A stretch of 46,596 nt of DNA from CAYFUR01 sp964346275 (GCA_964346275.1 CAYFUR010000015.1:1-46596); one strand, 5' to 3'; counted from the first letter of the stretch, positions 1 through 7,550 are shown. Notes: a model not told the origin generated them from the letters alone. A program made the numbers and translations.

Positions 1-25
1 AGCCGCGGCCAGGAAGGCCGCGGCT
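1..25 (-). terminator. Hairpin downstream of the pseudopilin gene, probable terminator
   Basis: Bases 1-10 and 16-25 are perfect reverse complements (AGCCGCGGCC / GGCCGCGGCT) around the 5-base loop AGGAA. The stem begins 27 bases after the stop codon of the pseudopilin gene, on its downstream side. The T-run that would complete an intrinsic terminator for the minus strand would lie before base 1 and cannot be seen, so the call rests on stem strength and position. Confidence 0.6.
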
Positions 26-51
26 TCTCTGCCAGTTTGTTGTATTCCGCG

Positions 52-678
52 TTACGGCGTGACGTCCTGATAAGTGTCCGTGGTGCGCTGGGTGCGGAAG
101 AGATTGCCCGTGGAGATGGTGCCATTCGTCGGATCATAGTTAATATAAACTGCATTCGCAGCACCGTTGAAAGGATCCTTGTCGGGTCCATAGCCGTAGA
201 TGAGCCAGCCGCCCGAATCCGTGGCCCGATCCTGAAAGCTTTGGCTGTTTGAAAAGTCGAGAAACTGCTGCCAGTTGAAGTAGGCGTAACGCTTGCCGAT
301 TTCCTTCACATAGTCGGGTCCGCTCAAGGTTGATTCGGGAATGAAGGGATCAAAGGGAAGCGATGTGATGTAAGCGATTGGAGTGGTGATGTAGCTCGGG
401 GTGCGGGCGTGATCGTCCCCTCCGGTTCCGATGTCCTGGAAAAGATCCCAAGTCGAGGCCGGGTTTTTGTCGGACATGGGGGGATACTTGTTATTGTCGA
501 CAAAGTAGGATTCGAGGCCCGTGACCACCGACCGCATGTCAGCGCGAGAACGCGACACCTTGGACCGGGTCTGCGCCTCCAGGAAGTTGGGGACGGCGAT
601 GGCCGCGAGAATGGCGATGATGGCTACCACGATGAGCAGCTCGATGAGGGTGAAACCTTTCAAAACTTTCTTCTGCAT
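52..678 (-). CDS. Type II secretion / type IV pilin-like pseudopilin (GspG-like)
   Basis: A 208-residue secreted fibre subunit of the prepilin family. A short basic leader (residues 1-8) ends in Gly8, followed by FTLIELLIVVAIIAILAAIA, the classical class III prepilin signal: prepilin peptidase would cut between Gly8 and Phe9, Glu13 is the conserved mature Glu5, and the hydrophobic stretch forms the fibre core. The remaining roughly 170 residues form a globular domain that I cannot assign to a function; proteins with this build are abundant and often multicopy in Sumerlaeota- and Lentisphaerota-like genomes. The start is firm, with AGGAG about 7 bases before the ATG. The gene stands alone, with a sigma-54-type promoter upstream and a hairpin downstream. 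Whether it belongs to a secretion system, a pilus or a surface sheath cannot be told, because no assembly ATPase or secretin gene is present here. Confidence 0.9.
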   Translation of the reverse strand: MQKKVLKGFTLIELLIVVAIIAILAAIAVPNFLEAQTRSKVSRSRADMRSVVTGLESYFVDNNKYPPMSDKNPASTWDLFQDIGTGGDDHARTPSYITTPIAYITSLPFDPFIPESTLSGPDYVKEIGKRYAYFNWQQFLDFSNSQSFQDRATDSGGWLIYGYGPDKDPFNGAANAVYINYDPTNGTISTGNLFRTQRTTDTYQDVTP

Positions 679-740
679 GTGCTTTCTCCTGCTTTGGGGG
701 AATGAAGTTGGAAAGAAACTTTACGAGTCTGTTGCGAAAC

Positions 741-756
741 TGCAACGAAAAAGCCA
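741..756 (-). promoter_or_regulatory. Sigma-54-type (-24/-12) promoter of the pseudopilin gene
   Basis: Read on the minus strand the sequence is TGGCTTTTTCGTTGCA. It has the -24 GG and -12 GC dinucleotides at the spacing of the RpoN consensus (TGGC, seven bases, TTGCA). Initiation would fall near base 730, giving a leader of about 50 bases. Pilin genes are known RpoN targets in several bacteria. A 14/16 identical sequence precedes the GH38 gene (7644-7659), and an NtrC-type activator is encoded at 38732-40147. Confidence 0.6.
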
Positions 757-805
757 TGGCTTGCTGCGGAAAAATCTTTGTGCAAACCCGGGCAAACCCC
801 TGGCA

Positions 806-1948
806 TTAATTATTTTGGAGCGCTTGTCTCAGGTCTTCGACGAGGTCCTCGGGGTGCTCGAGGCCCACGGAGACGCGGATCATCTGGTAGGTGATCCCCG
901 CGGCCCGGCGCTCTTCCTCGGTCAGAACGGCATGGCTCATGGTCGTCGGATGGCACATGAGCGATTCCGCCCCGCCAAGGCTTTCAGCGAAGTGGAAAAT
1001 CCTCAGTCTTTCCGTGAAGTTCTTCACATCGCGTTCCGTTCCCTTCAAAAAGGCGGTGACCATGCCGCCAAAGCCGCTCATCTGGCGCTTGGCCAGCTCG
1101 TGCCCCGGCGAATCCGGCAGCCCGGGATAGAGCGTCTTCTCCACTGCGGGATGATCCGAGAGGAATTCCGCCACGGCCTGTGCTGTCTCGTTGTGCTGGC
1201 GCATGCGCAGCGCCAGGGTCTTCAGCCCGCGCTGGATCAGGTAGCAGTCAAAGGACGAGGGCACCCCGCCCGCCGTGTTCTGATAAAAGCGCAGCTTCTC
1301 ATACCACTCTTCGCTGTTGGTCATCACCGCCCCGCCCATCACGTCGTGGTGGCCGGAGAGGAACTTGGTCGTGCTTTGCAGGACGATATCGGCGCCAAAC
1401 TCGGCCGGGCGCTGGAAATAGGGCGAGGCGAAGGTGTTGTCGACCACCAGGGGAAGGCCCGCCTCGTGGGCGATGGCAGCGAAAGCCGAGATATCAAAGA
1501 TTTGGAGTTGGGGGTTGGTGGGCGTTTCCAGCCAGAGCATCCGCGTCTTGCCGGTGATCGCCTTCTTCCAGTCCGCCGGATCGTCTCCGTCGACATAGAC
1601 GATGTTGACGCCGCGCGGGCGGTAGACGGACTCGAACAGCCGCCAGGTGCCGCCGTAGATATTGCGCGCGGCCACCACCTCGTCGCCGGGCAGGAGCGGC
1701 GAAAGAATCCCATCAGTCGCGGCCATTCCCGAGGCAAAACAGACCCCAAAGCGCGTGTTCTCCAGCCCGGCGAGGGTGCGTTCCAGCAAGGCGCGCGTTG
1801 GGTTGTTGGCGCGGGAGTAATCGAACTCGGGCTCGATGCCGACCTCGTTAAACTGATAAGTGACCCCGAGATGGATCGGGGGGATGACGGCGCGCGTTTT
1901 GGGGTCGGGCTCGTGCCCCAGGCGGATGGCTTTTGTTTCGAATCGCAA
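806..1948 (-). CDS. Cys/Met metabolism PLP-dependent enzyme (cystathionine gamma-synthase / gamma-lyase family)
   Basis: A fold-type I PLP enzyme of the trans-sulfuration family. Visible landmarks are FETKAIRLG near the N-terminus, the AVIPPIHLGVTY segment, the YSRANNPTR substrate/PLP segment, and STTKFLSGHHDVMGG, whose Lys (about residue 195) should hold PLP. The family covers cystathionine gamma-synthase, cystathionine gamma- and beta-lyases, methionine gamma-lyase and O-acylhomoserine sulfhydrylase; sequence alone does not settle which this is. I use the TTG at 1948, preceded by GGGAGG 12 bases upstream, because the protein then begins LRFETKAIRLG as family members do and is 380 residues long. 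The open frame extends to a TTG at 2011, which would add 21 residues with no family counterpart. It is monocistronic: an unrelated pseudopilin gene lies downstream and a repeat island upstream. Confidence 0.9.
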   Translation of the reverse strand: MRFETKAIRLGHEPDPKTRAVIPPIHLGVTYQFNEVGIEPEFDYSRANNPTRALLERTLAGLENTRFGVCFASGMAATDGILSPLLPGDEVVAARNIYGGTWRLFESVYRPRGVNIVYVDGDDPADWKKAITGKTRMLWLETPTNPQLQIFDISAFAAIAHEAGLPLVVDNTFASPYFQRPAEFGADIVLQSTTKFLSGHHDVMGGAVMTNSEEWYEKLRFYQNTAGGVPSSFDCYLIQRGLKTLALRMRQHNETAQAVAEFLSDHPAVEKTLYPGLPDSPGHELAKRQMSGFGGMVTAFLKGTERDVKNFTERLRIFHFAESLGGAESLMCHPTTMSHAVLTEEERRAAGITYQMIRVSVGLEHPEDLVEDLRQALQNN

Positions 1949-2086
1949 GGCGGGAATCAACCTCCCGGGAAATGATTCTGACCAGCATGCAGACTCCCCT
2001 CCAGCGATCAAGCCGATTGATCAACGGGCAGGCGGGGGAGTGGTGGCGAGCTGAGTGCCGGGCGTTGGACTCGAACCCAATCCGGG

Positions 2087-2191
2087 GCGCTCGACCATGG
2101 TTCGAGTGCGAATCCGTCTATACAGAACGGCTTCCCCTCTGGACTGCGCAAGCCATGCTTGCGCCCTGGTCTGCCGAAGCCACGCTTCGGC
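2087..2191. repeat. Cluster of three short inverted repeats (REP-like hairpins)
   Basis: Hairpin 1 is 2087-2094 with 2102-2109, eight pairs including one G-T wobble, around CCATGGT. Hairpin 2 is GCGCAAGCCATGCTTGCGC (2146-2164), eight perfect pairs around CAT. Hairpin 3 is GCCGAAGCCACGCTTCGGC (2173-2191), eight perfect pairs around CAC. Hairpins 2 and 3 share the core AAGCCAYGCTT and lie 8 bases apart, an arrangement like REP/BIME elements. Hairpin 3 is followed by ATTTTT, so it could alternatively act as a plus-strand terminator, but no gene is seen upstream on that strand. Confidence 0.5.
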
Positions 2192-2223
2192 GCAAATACG
2201 ATTTTTAAAATGAGAGAATGAGA
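2169..2223 (+). repeat. Left copy of 55-bp direct repeat flanking the sequence gap
   Basis: The 55 bases ending at 2223 are identical to 2324-2378, and both copies abut the N run exactly. This is what two contigs sharing a terminal word of 55 bases would give after scaffolding, so it may be an assembly overlap rather than a duplication in the genome. The copy includes the GCCGAAGC hairpin (2173-2191). Confidence 0.9.
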
Positions 2224-2323
2224 NNNNNNNNNNNNNNNNNNNNNNNNNNNNNNNNNNNNNNNNNNNNNNNNNNNNNNNNNNNNNNNNNNNNNNNNNNNNN
2301 NNNNNNNNNNNNNNNNNNNNNNN
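2224..2323. other. Scaffold gap (100 N)
   Basis: Exactly 100 consecutive N. This is the conventional placeholder for a gap of unknown size, so distances across it are not real. Confidence 0.98.
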
Positions 2324-2378
2324 GTCTGCCGAAGCCACGCTTCGGCGCAAATACGATTTTTAAAATGAGAGAATGAGA
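2324..2378 (+). repeat. Right copy of 55-bp direct repeat flanking the sequence gap
   Basis: Identical over 55 bases to 2169-2223. Sequence diverges immediately after (TAATGAGG, continuing an AATGAGNN octamer tract). Either the gap is spurious and the true structure has one copy, or a tandem array lies inside it. Confidence 0.9.
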
Positions 2379-2450
2379 TAATGAGGTCGTGTGTTCTGGC
2401 CGCGAATGCCACGGATAGAAAGGAATAAAGGAGCAGGCGAAGTCCCACAT

Positions 2451-2557
2451 CCTGCTCCTGCTCCTGCTCTTGACCCTGATCCTAATCCTTGTTTTTCGAA
2501 TCGTATAGACAAGATGAAAGCCCGGTTACGATCACGATCGGGATTAAGATGAAGGGG
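2451..2557. repeat. Pair of degenerate hexamer arrays in opposite orientation
   Basis: From about 2451 to 2491 the plus strand shows CTGCTC three times, then TTGACC, CTGATC, CTAATC. From about 2522 to 2557 it shows GTTACGATCACGATCGGGA and on to AAGATGAAGG, a similar six-base rhythm on the other strand. The halves are partly complementary and surround a 30-base spacer containing GTATAGAC. Period-6 sequence without an open frame is not expected in ordinary intergenic DNA. Confidence 0.5.
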
Positions 2558-2617
2558 GGAGCCAACAACCCGTCCCAATCCGGATGATCTGTGGCCCAAT
2601 TCCTCCCTCTCATTCAC

Positions 2618-4012
2618 TCATTCCCTCATATTGTCAAAACCGGAGTTTCTCCGGACCCACTCCAGCGCTTCCTCGCGGCTCTTCAGTTCCCCCTCAAGCT
2701 GCAATTCCTGTACGGCTCTCAGCATCCTGCCAATCTCCGGCCCTTGCGGCATGCCGAGCTCCATCAGGTCGTGCCCCGTGATCAGCGGCGGCGGCACGGC
2801 GGGTTCGCGGCGCTGCTCCAGCTCCTCTTTCTTCTCTTTCACAAAGTGATATTTTTCCAGCCACCCGCGCGAACCCAGGCAATCGGCGCGATGCACCGCC
2901 AGGTCGTTCTCGATTGTGGGGGCGCTGATGAAACGCCTCAGCCTCGCAGGGCGCATATGCGTCACGTCCTTGAACATCATGTGGCGGCGCACAACGCTGG
3001 CCACGGCGTCTCTCTCAGCGCGAGAGAAACGCAGCCGCGTCATGATCTCTTCGGCCATCTTCGCGCCGACGTATTGATGGTCATAGAAGGTAATGTGCCC
3101 CGTTTCGTCGCGCTGGTAGGTCGGCGGTTTGCCAACATCGTGGAGCAGCGCGGCCCACACGTTGACTGTGGTGCGGGGCTCGATGTGGTCCATCACCTGC
3201 ATCGTATGCTGGAAGACGTCCCCCTCGGGGTGCCACGTTTTTCCCTGCTCGATGCCCTTCATCGCCTCGATCTCCGGCAGCAGCCACCGAAGCAGGCGCG
3301 CGCGATCCATCAGCCGCAGGCCCACCGATGGCTGGGGCGTCTTCAAAATGCCGGTCAGCTCATCGCGCTGGCGTTCCGGGCTGATATACTCGATCGTGTG
3401 CGCCAGCTCGCGCATGGCCTCGAACGTGTCCGGCTCGATATCGAATTGAAAGCGCGAGGCAAACCGCACGGCGCGCAGCAGCCGCAGCGCGTCCTCGTTG
3501 AAACGTTTCTCCGGATCGCCGACACAGCGGATCACGCCGCGCTCCAGGTCGGCCCGGCCTCCCGTGGGGTCGTGAATTTCGCCGCTGAGAGGATCCTCGA
3601 AAAGCGCGTTGATCGTAAAATCGCGCCGCCGGGCGTCTTCCTCGAAGCTGCCATGGGTGACAAAGGACGGCCGCCGATGATCGAGATAGCGCCCGTCCTT
3701 TCGAAACGTCGCCACTTCATAGGCGAGATCATTCCGCCGCACGAGCGCCACGCCGAACTTGGCGCCGACGAAGCGGCTGCCGGGGAACAACTCCCGGATC
3801 GTTTCCGGCCGCGCGTCGGTCGCGATGTCGATATCTTTCAGCGGCAGCCCCAGCAATTCATCGCGCACGCATCCGCCGACGAAATAGGCGCGATGGCCTT
3901 TCTTCCCCAGCGTGCGCACAATCTCCACGGCACCCTCGCGCAGGCGCTCCTGCTCCGGCGCTTCGTCGCGGATTTGTTCGCTCAATCGCTGCTGGACATC
4001 GTCCTGGTCCAT
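2618..4012 (-). CDS. cca: CCA tRNA nucleotidyltransferase / poly(A) polymerase family with HD domain
   Basis: Class II nucleotidyltransferase that adds or repairs the 3' CCA end of tRNAs (a poly(A) polymerase role cannot be excluded). The N-terminal catalytic domain shows YFVGGCVRDELLG followed by KDIDIATDA, whose two Asp bind the metal, then RRDFTINAL and the FNEDALRLLRAVRFA region that recognises the incoming nucleotide. A C-terminal HD domain follows (WAALLHDVGKP, about residues 300-310), as in enzymes with added phosphohydrolase activity. The length of 464 residues fits HD-bearing members. The ATG is preceded by AAGGGGGA. It is divergent from pth across 65 bases, so two tRNA-maintenance genes share one control region. 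The stop codon lies inside an AATGAG octamer tract. Confidence 0.95.
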   Translation of the reverse strand: MDQDDVQQRLSEQIRDEAPEQERLREGAVEIVRTLGKKGHRAYFVGGCVRDELLGLPLKDIDIATDARPETIRELFPGSRFVGAKFGVALVRRNDLAYEVATFRKDGRYLDHRRPSFVTHGSFEEDARRRDFTINALFEDPLSGEIHDPTGGRADLERGVIRCVGDPEKRFNEDALRLLRAVRFASRFQFDIEPDTFEAMRELAHTIEYISPERQRDELTGILKTPQPSVGLRLMDRARLLRWLLPEIEAMKGIEQGKTWHPEGDVFQHTMQVMDHIEPRTTVNVWAALLHDVGKPPTYQRDETGHITFYDHQYVGAKMAEEIMTRLRFSRAERDAVASVVRRHMMFKDVTHMRPARLRRFISAPTIENDLAVHRADCLGSRGWLEKYHFVKEKKEELEQRREPAVPPPLITGHDLMELGMPQGPEIGRMLRAVQELQLEGELKSREEALEWVRRNSGFDNMRE

Positions 4013-4077
4013 CGGGCACGTTCCCCCTTGCCCGGAGAGGGATACCCGAAGCCGGGAGGAAAACGCGAGACTTTCTC

Positions 4078-4752
4078 ATGAGTTTCATTCCTTGGCTGAC
4101 ACGCTTTAAGAAACGCAAAGGGGCCGCGCAGCCCCGCGACCCGGCCGAGGAGAAGAGACCGGACATCATGTGGATCATTGCGGGGCTCGGCAATCCCGGG
4201 TCGCGATACGAGGAAACGGCGCACAATCTCGGGTTCGATGTGGCGCGGCTGCTGGCCCGGCGCCATGGCATGCGCTGGACCGCGTCCAATCGCGCCAAGG
4301 CGGAAATCGCCCGCGGCCAGATCGCCGGCGAGGATGTGATGCTCGCCATGCCGACAACCTTTATGAACGTCAGCGGCGAAGCTCTCGGCCCCCTCGCGCG
4401 ATACTATAAGATTCCCGAGTCAAACGTCCTGGTGGTCAGCGACGACGTGGCCCTGCCCTGGGGCAAAGTAAGGCTTCGTCCGGGCGGCAGCGCCGGCGGC
4501 CACAACGGCCTGAAAAGCATCATCCGCCACCTGGGCACCGACAAGTTCCCCCGCGTGCGCATTGGCTGTGAACCGGAAGACTGGAAGGGCGACCTGGCGG
4601 CTTACGTGCTGGCCAAGCTCCGCGGCGACGCCCTCGACCTCGCCCGCCACATGGCCGAAATCGGAGCCGACGCCGTCGAAGACGTCGTCAAACGCGGCAT
4701 CGTCAAAGCGCAGAACGAATTCAACGGATACGATGCGCTGAAGACGGAGTGA
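4078..4752 (+). CDS. pth: Peptidyl-tRNA hydrolase
   Basis: Releases tRNA from prematurely dropped peptidyl-tRNA. Numbering from the internal ATG at 4168, the four hallmark residues are present: Asn9 in GLGNPG, His19 in TAHNLG, Asp92 in VVSDD and Asn113 in GGHNGLKS, with the MPTTFMNVSG loop between. Most Pth proteins start at the equivalent of 4168 (MWIIAGLGNPG). The frame is open for 30 more codons to the ATG at 4078, adding a basic, proline-containing segment (FIPWLTRFKKRKG). Neither start has an ideal ribosome site: GGAGG lies about 17 bases before 4078 and GAGGAG about 16 before 4168. The longer form is given, but the shorter 194-residue protein is just as likely. The gene converges on the GH38 gene downstream. 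Confidence 0.95.
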   Translation: MSFIPWLTRFKKRKGAAQPRDPAEEKRPDIMWIIAGLGNPGSRYEETAHNLGFDVARLLARRHGMRWTASNRAKAEIARGQIAGEDVMLAMPTTFMNVSGEALGPLARYYKIPESNVLVVSDDVALPWGKVRLRPGGSAGGHNGLKSIIRHLGTDKFPRVRIGCEPEDWKGDLAAYVLAKLRGDALDLARHMAEIGADAVEDVVKRGIVKAQNEFNGYDALKTE

Positions 4753-4773
4753 GGGGGCTCAAGTGAGAAGAAA

Positions 4774-4798
4774 AGGGCCGGGATTCGCTCCTGGCCCT
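4774..4798 (-). terminator. Intrinsic terminator of the GH38 gene
   Basis: AGGGCCGGGA (4774-4783) pairs with TCCTGGCCCT (4789-4798) over ten pairs with one G-T wobble, around loop TTCGC. On the minus strand the stem is followed by TTTTCTTCTC, so it terminates the GH38 transcript, which ends at 4808. It lies between convergent genes and may also stop pth transcripts, though no T-run follows on the plus side. Confidence 0.75.
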
Positions 4799-4807
4799 GA
4801 CTGTCTC

Positions 4808-7513
4808 TCACGTCAGGCGGAGCGTCTGGATTTTTTTGGCGCCGAGGGTGATGGCGATCTCGCCGTTTTGAAGCGCCACCTTGCCGCCCATTTCCTTGCT
4901 TTCAAAATCGACGGGCACGGCACTGGTAAAATACGGCGCCAGGCTGTTGAGCTTGAGCGTCGATTCGGTTGTTTCTTCCAGCGGATTGAACACGCGGACT
5001 TCGAACGCATCGCCGACGTCGCGCGAACTGGTCAGGATCGCCGGGCCATCGAGTTCGAGATAGGCCGCCTCGTGGGGAAGTGATGCGCCGCGCCGGTGGA
5101 GAAGCTGGTCCGGGCGCCGCAGTTGAATCGACCCCAGCCCCGCGGCGAGGCGCACGCCGTGGCGGAAAAGCGACGGCCGGTCGATCCCGCCGGCGAGCGG
5201 GCGGATGTGATAGCGGAACGCCAGCTCCTGCTGCAACTGCCCGCCGGGCTCGCCGTTGGTGCCCACCGTGCGGCCCGTGGCGCGGAAAAGGGTCAGGGCG
5301 ATGGGCCGCTCCTCCAGATCGGACACGCAGCTTTCCAACTGTCCCGAACTGACAATGGCCATGCCGCGACGCCCGTCGGCCACGGCCACCCAGCTCCGCA
5401 TCGGGCGCGGCTCCGTATCCAGTTCGAAATACAGATGGTTGTCCTCGCGCAGTTTCACAGGGCGGCGGATCGCGTCGAAGGGGGTGTCCGTTTCGTAGTG
5501 ATCCGCCTCGGCGCGCGTTGGGAAGAGAACGCGGAGGCGGTGGTTCTTTACGTTATTGTCTATACGCGTTTCAGCTTCCAGATGGTCCGCTCCCTTACGG
5601 AGCGTCAGGACCGTGTCGATAGTGAACTCGCGCCGTTCCTCCGTGCGCAGCATGTTCTGAAAATCAAATCCGGCGGGCAGGCGCATGGTCGTCCGCACGC
5701 GGAAACGCGACAGGCGCGGGCCGTTGTCGAGCAGTGCAATGTCTGCATGGCAGGCGGATGACATGTGGATTTCGTCGTTCACAACGAGGCCGTGGAACCA
5801 ACCGTCGCCGATATCGGCCTTATCCTCGAAGGTCAGCAGGTCCGTATAGACCTCGCCGTTGCGCTTGTCCGTCAGGGTCAAGGTGCCGTTATTTTCAATG
5901 CGCACCGACAACGTCTCGTTTTCCATCGTGCGCGGCCCCGTGGCGAGTCCGGTGTCCTGGGGATAGCGCACGACCTGGCCCTTTTCTCCCGGGCGGATGA
6001 CCAGCGTCGTATAGCCCTGGGCCGGGATATCCAGATCGATGCTCACGGCTACCTCGTTCACGGGGAAGAAGGGCGAGGAGCGGTCGTCGTAAACGCGCAG
6101 GCGCATGCGGCCCATGGCCTGGCGGTCGCGCTGATAAGGGATTTCATTGCCGTCCGTGTCGAAAATCTTGAAGGCCGGCTTGGGCTCGTAGCCGAAATAC
6201 TCGCGGAACTCGGGATAATCCTCCGGGATGTCCAGGTTCAGATCCGCCACGCCCTGGAATCGTTCGGACAGGGGATTGAACACGACGACACGCACTTCAT
6301 CCTCGCCGACATCGCCTTCGATGTTCGCGCCGAGCTTGCGCATGGCGTCGGCCTTCAGCCGGTCGGCGATCTGCTCGCACTGGCTGAAGCGGAACTTCAT
6401 GTCCTCATGCACCTGGTCGATGCTGCATCCGCAGATCGAATCGTGCGGGTGATTCTTGATCAGATAGCGCCACGCCAGATCGAAGAACCCGTGCCGGTCT
6501 TCGATCCCCGTCTGGCGATGGGCATAGGCACAGAGCGGCTCGGCCCAGTGAAGCAGCTTCGTCTCGCAGTCGGAATTCCACAGCTTGATCCACACGCGGC
6601 TGGAAATCACACCGGGAATCACGTGGCCGCTTTGCTTGGGATCGCGGCCCACTTCGCGCAGCTCGCCCTCCAGGCGCGGCGTGATTTGATCCGCTTCCGA
6701 AAGGAACTCGTCGATAAACTGATCCAGGGAGGAGTGGATATATTGATAGCCGCCCACCTCCTTGTCGAAACGCTCCTCGATCACCTTGTAGAATGGCTCG
6801 TCCCACTCCTGGTGGTCCAGGCCGTCGAAGAACAGGATCGGCCCGATTTCCGTGTCTGCCGCTTCCTTTTCCAGATAGCGGTCCAGGTTCTCCGCCTTCT
6901 CTTTCGCATCGAAGGGTTTGTCGGGCTGGTTGGACTCGCGCACCTTAAAGGAAAAATCCGCGTAGCCCTGGCCGGGAAACTTATAGGTCGGCATCTCGGT
7001 GCCGTCGGCCCCGGTCCAGATAAACGCCCGCGTATCCGTCAGGTTGATCCCGCGCCAGGCAAACCCCGCCTTCAGCGAGAACCCGGCGAAGATCTGGGGC
7101 AGCTGGCTGATATGGCCGAACAGGTCGCAGGCAAATCCGGCATTGGAGGGTTCGGTGCCGAAGGAGCGGGCGATTTCCCGTCCCAGCCGGATGTTCCTCA
7201 GGTGGGATTCGCCGGAGACAATAAACTCGTCCGGCAGGATATACCACGGGCCAATGACCAGCTTGCCCTCGCGCGCAAAGCGTTCGATCTGCTCGCGGCG
7301 CTCGGGCCGGATGTCGAGATAATCTTCCAGGATAATCGACTGGCCGTCGGTCTGGAACGGACCCTTCAGCCGGCCCTCTTCCAGGCCGTCGAGCACTCGA
7401 TCCAGCAACTGAACCAATCGGAATCGATAATACTGAAAAGACTCGTACCATTCGCGGTCCCAGTGGGTGGAGAGAACGTAGTGGACTCTGCGGGTCTTTG
7501 TCGTGTCGGTCAT
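4808..7513 (-). CDS. GH38 family alpha-mannosidase
   Basis: Predicted retaining alpha-mannosidase. The N-terminal zinc-dependent catalytic domain shows STHWDREW near residue 15 (zinc-binding His and Asp) and FACDLFGHISQLPQI, whose Asp is the expected nucleophile. A middle three-helix region (DHQEWDEPF, HPHDSICGCS) and C-terminal beta-sandwiches follow, for 901 residues. There is no signal peptide, so it should act in the cytoplasm on imported mannosides. I start at the ATG at 7513, which has AAGGA 7 bases upstream; a GTG six codons earlier overlaps that ribosome site. The gene is monocistronic with its own terminator. A sigma-54-type promoter lies at 7644-7659 and a LacI-type operator candidate at 7551-7568. 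A second, distant GH38 protein is encoded at 19048-22260; GH38 bonds cannot be predicted more finely than alpha-mannoside. Confidence 0.92.
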   Translation of the reverse strand: MTDTTKTRRVHYVLSTHWDREWYESFQYYRFRLVQLLDRVLDGLEEGRLKGPFQTDGQSIILEDYLDIRPERREQIERFAREGKLVIGPWYILPDEFIVSGESHLRNIRLGREIARSFGTEPSNAGFACDLFGHISQLPQIFAGFSLKAGFAWRGINLTDTRAFIWTGADGTEMPTYKFPGQGYADFSFKVRESNQPDKPFDAKEKAENLDRYLEKEAADTEIGPILFFDGLDHQEWDEPFYKVIEERFDKEVGGYQYIHSSLDQFIDEFLSEADQITPRLEGELREVGRDPKQSGHVIPGVISSRVWIKLWNSDCETKLLHWAEPLCAYAHRQTGIEDRHGFFDLAWRYLIKNHPHDSICGCSIDQVHEDMKFRFSQCEQIADRLKADAMRKLGANIEGDVGEDEVRVVVFNPLSERFQGVADLNLDIPEDYPEFREYFGYEPKPAFKIFDTDGNEIPYQRDRQAMGRMRLRVYDDRSSPFFPVNEVAVSIDLDIPAQGYTTLVIRPGEKGQVVRYPQDTGLATGPRTMENETLSVRIENNGTLTLTDKRNGEVYTDLLTFEDKADIGDGWFHGLVVNDEIHMSSACHADIALLDNGPRLSRFRVRTTMRLPAGFDFQNMLRTEERREFTIDTVLTLRKGADHLEAETRIDNNVKNHRLRVLFPTRAEADHYETDTPFDAIRRPVKLREDNHLYFELDTEPRPMRSWVAVADGRRGMAIVSSGQLESCVSDLEERPIALTLFRATGRTVGTNGEPGGQLQQELAFRYHIRPLAGGIDRPSLFRHGVRLAAGLGSIQLRRPDQLLHRRGASLPHEAAYLELDGPAILTSSRDVGDAFEVRVFNPLEETTESTLKLNSLAPYFTSAVPVDFESKEMGGKVALQNGEIAITLGAKKIQTLRLT

Positions 7514-7550
7514 GAAGATGTCCTTAAGCACTAAGTCAAAGCGCGGCGGC

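Larger units (their letters stand above)
1949..2617. other. Non-coding, hairpin- and repeat-rich intergenic island with an assembly gap
   Basis: No credible gene lies between the PLP-enzyme gene and cca. The stretch contains three short hairpins (2087-2191), a 55-base sequence present on both sides of a run of 100 N, an octamer tract of the form AATGAGNN (2363-2386) that recurs in opposite orientation at the end of cca (about 2602-2630), and two arrays of degenerate hexamers (2451-2557). Open frames crossing the N run are not believable proteins. It looks like the repeat-rich intergenic filler found in some Planctomycetota- and Verrucomicrobiota-type genomes, but I cannot name the element family. 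Confidence 0.7.

Noticed and set aside
521..1975. 484-codon open frame on the plus strand opposite the PLP-enzyme gene
   Set aside because: It mirrors a strongly conserved gene on the other strand; the translated sequence is rich in His, Arg and Gly with no recognisable motif, as expected for antisense of GC-rich coding DNA.
2052..2112. tRNA T-arm-like sequence (minus strand GGGTTCGAGTCCAAC, and plus strand GGTTCGAGTGCG)
   Set aside because: The arms do not pair over five positions and no acceptor, D or anticodon stem could be found around either copy; probably part of the repeat island.
2021..2450. Open frames running across the N run on the minus strand
   Set aside because: They exist only because unknown bases cannot hold stop codons; the flanking sequence is repeat.
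2591..4081. 496-codon open frame opposite cca
   Set aside because: Antisense shadow of a clear tRNA nucleotidyltransferase gene; no ribosome site and no motif.
5765..7534. 589-codon open frame opposite the GH38 gene
   Set aside because: Antisense shadow; GH38 catalytic motifs on the other strand are intact.
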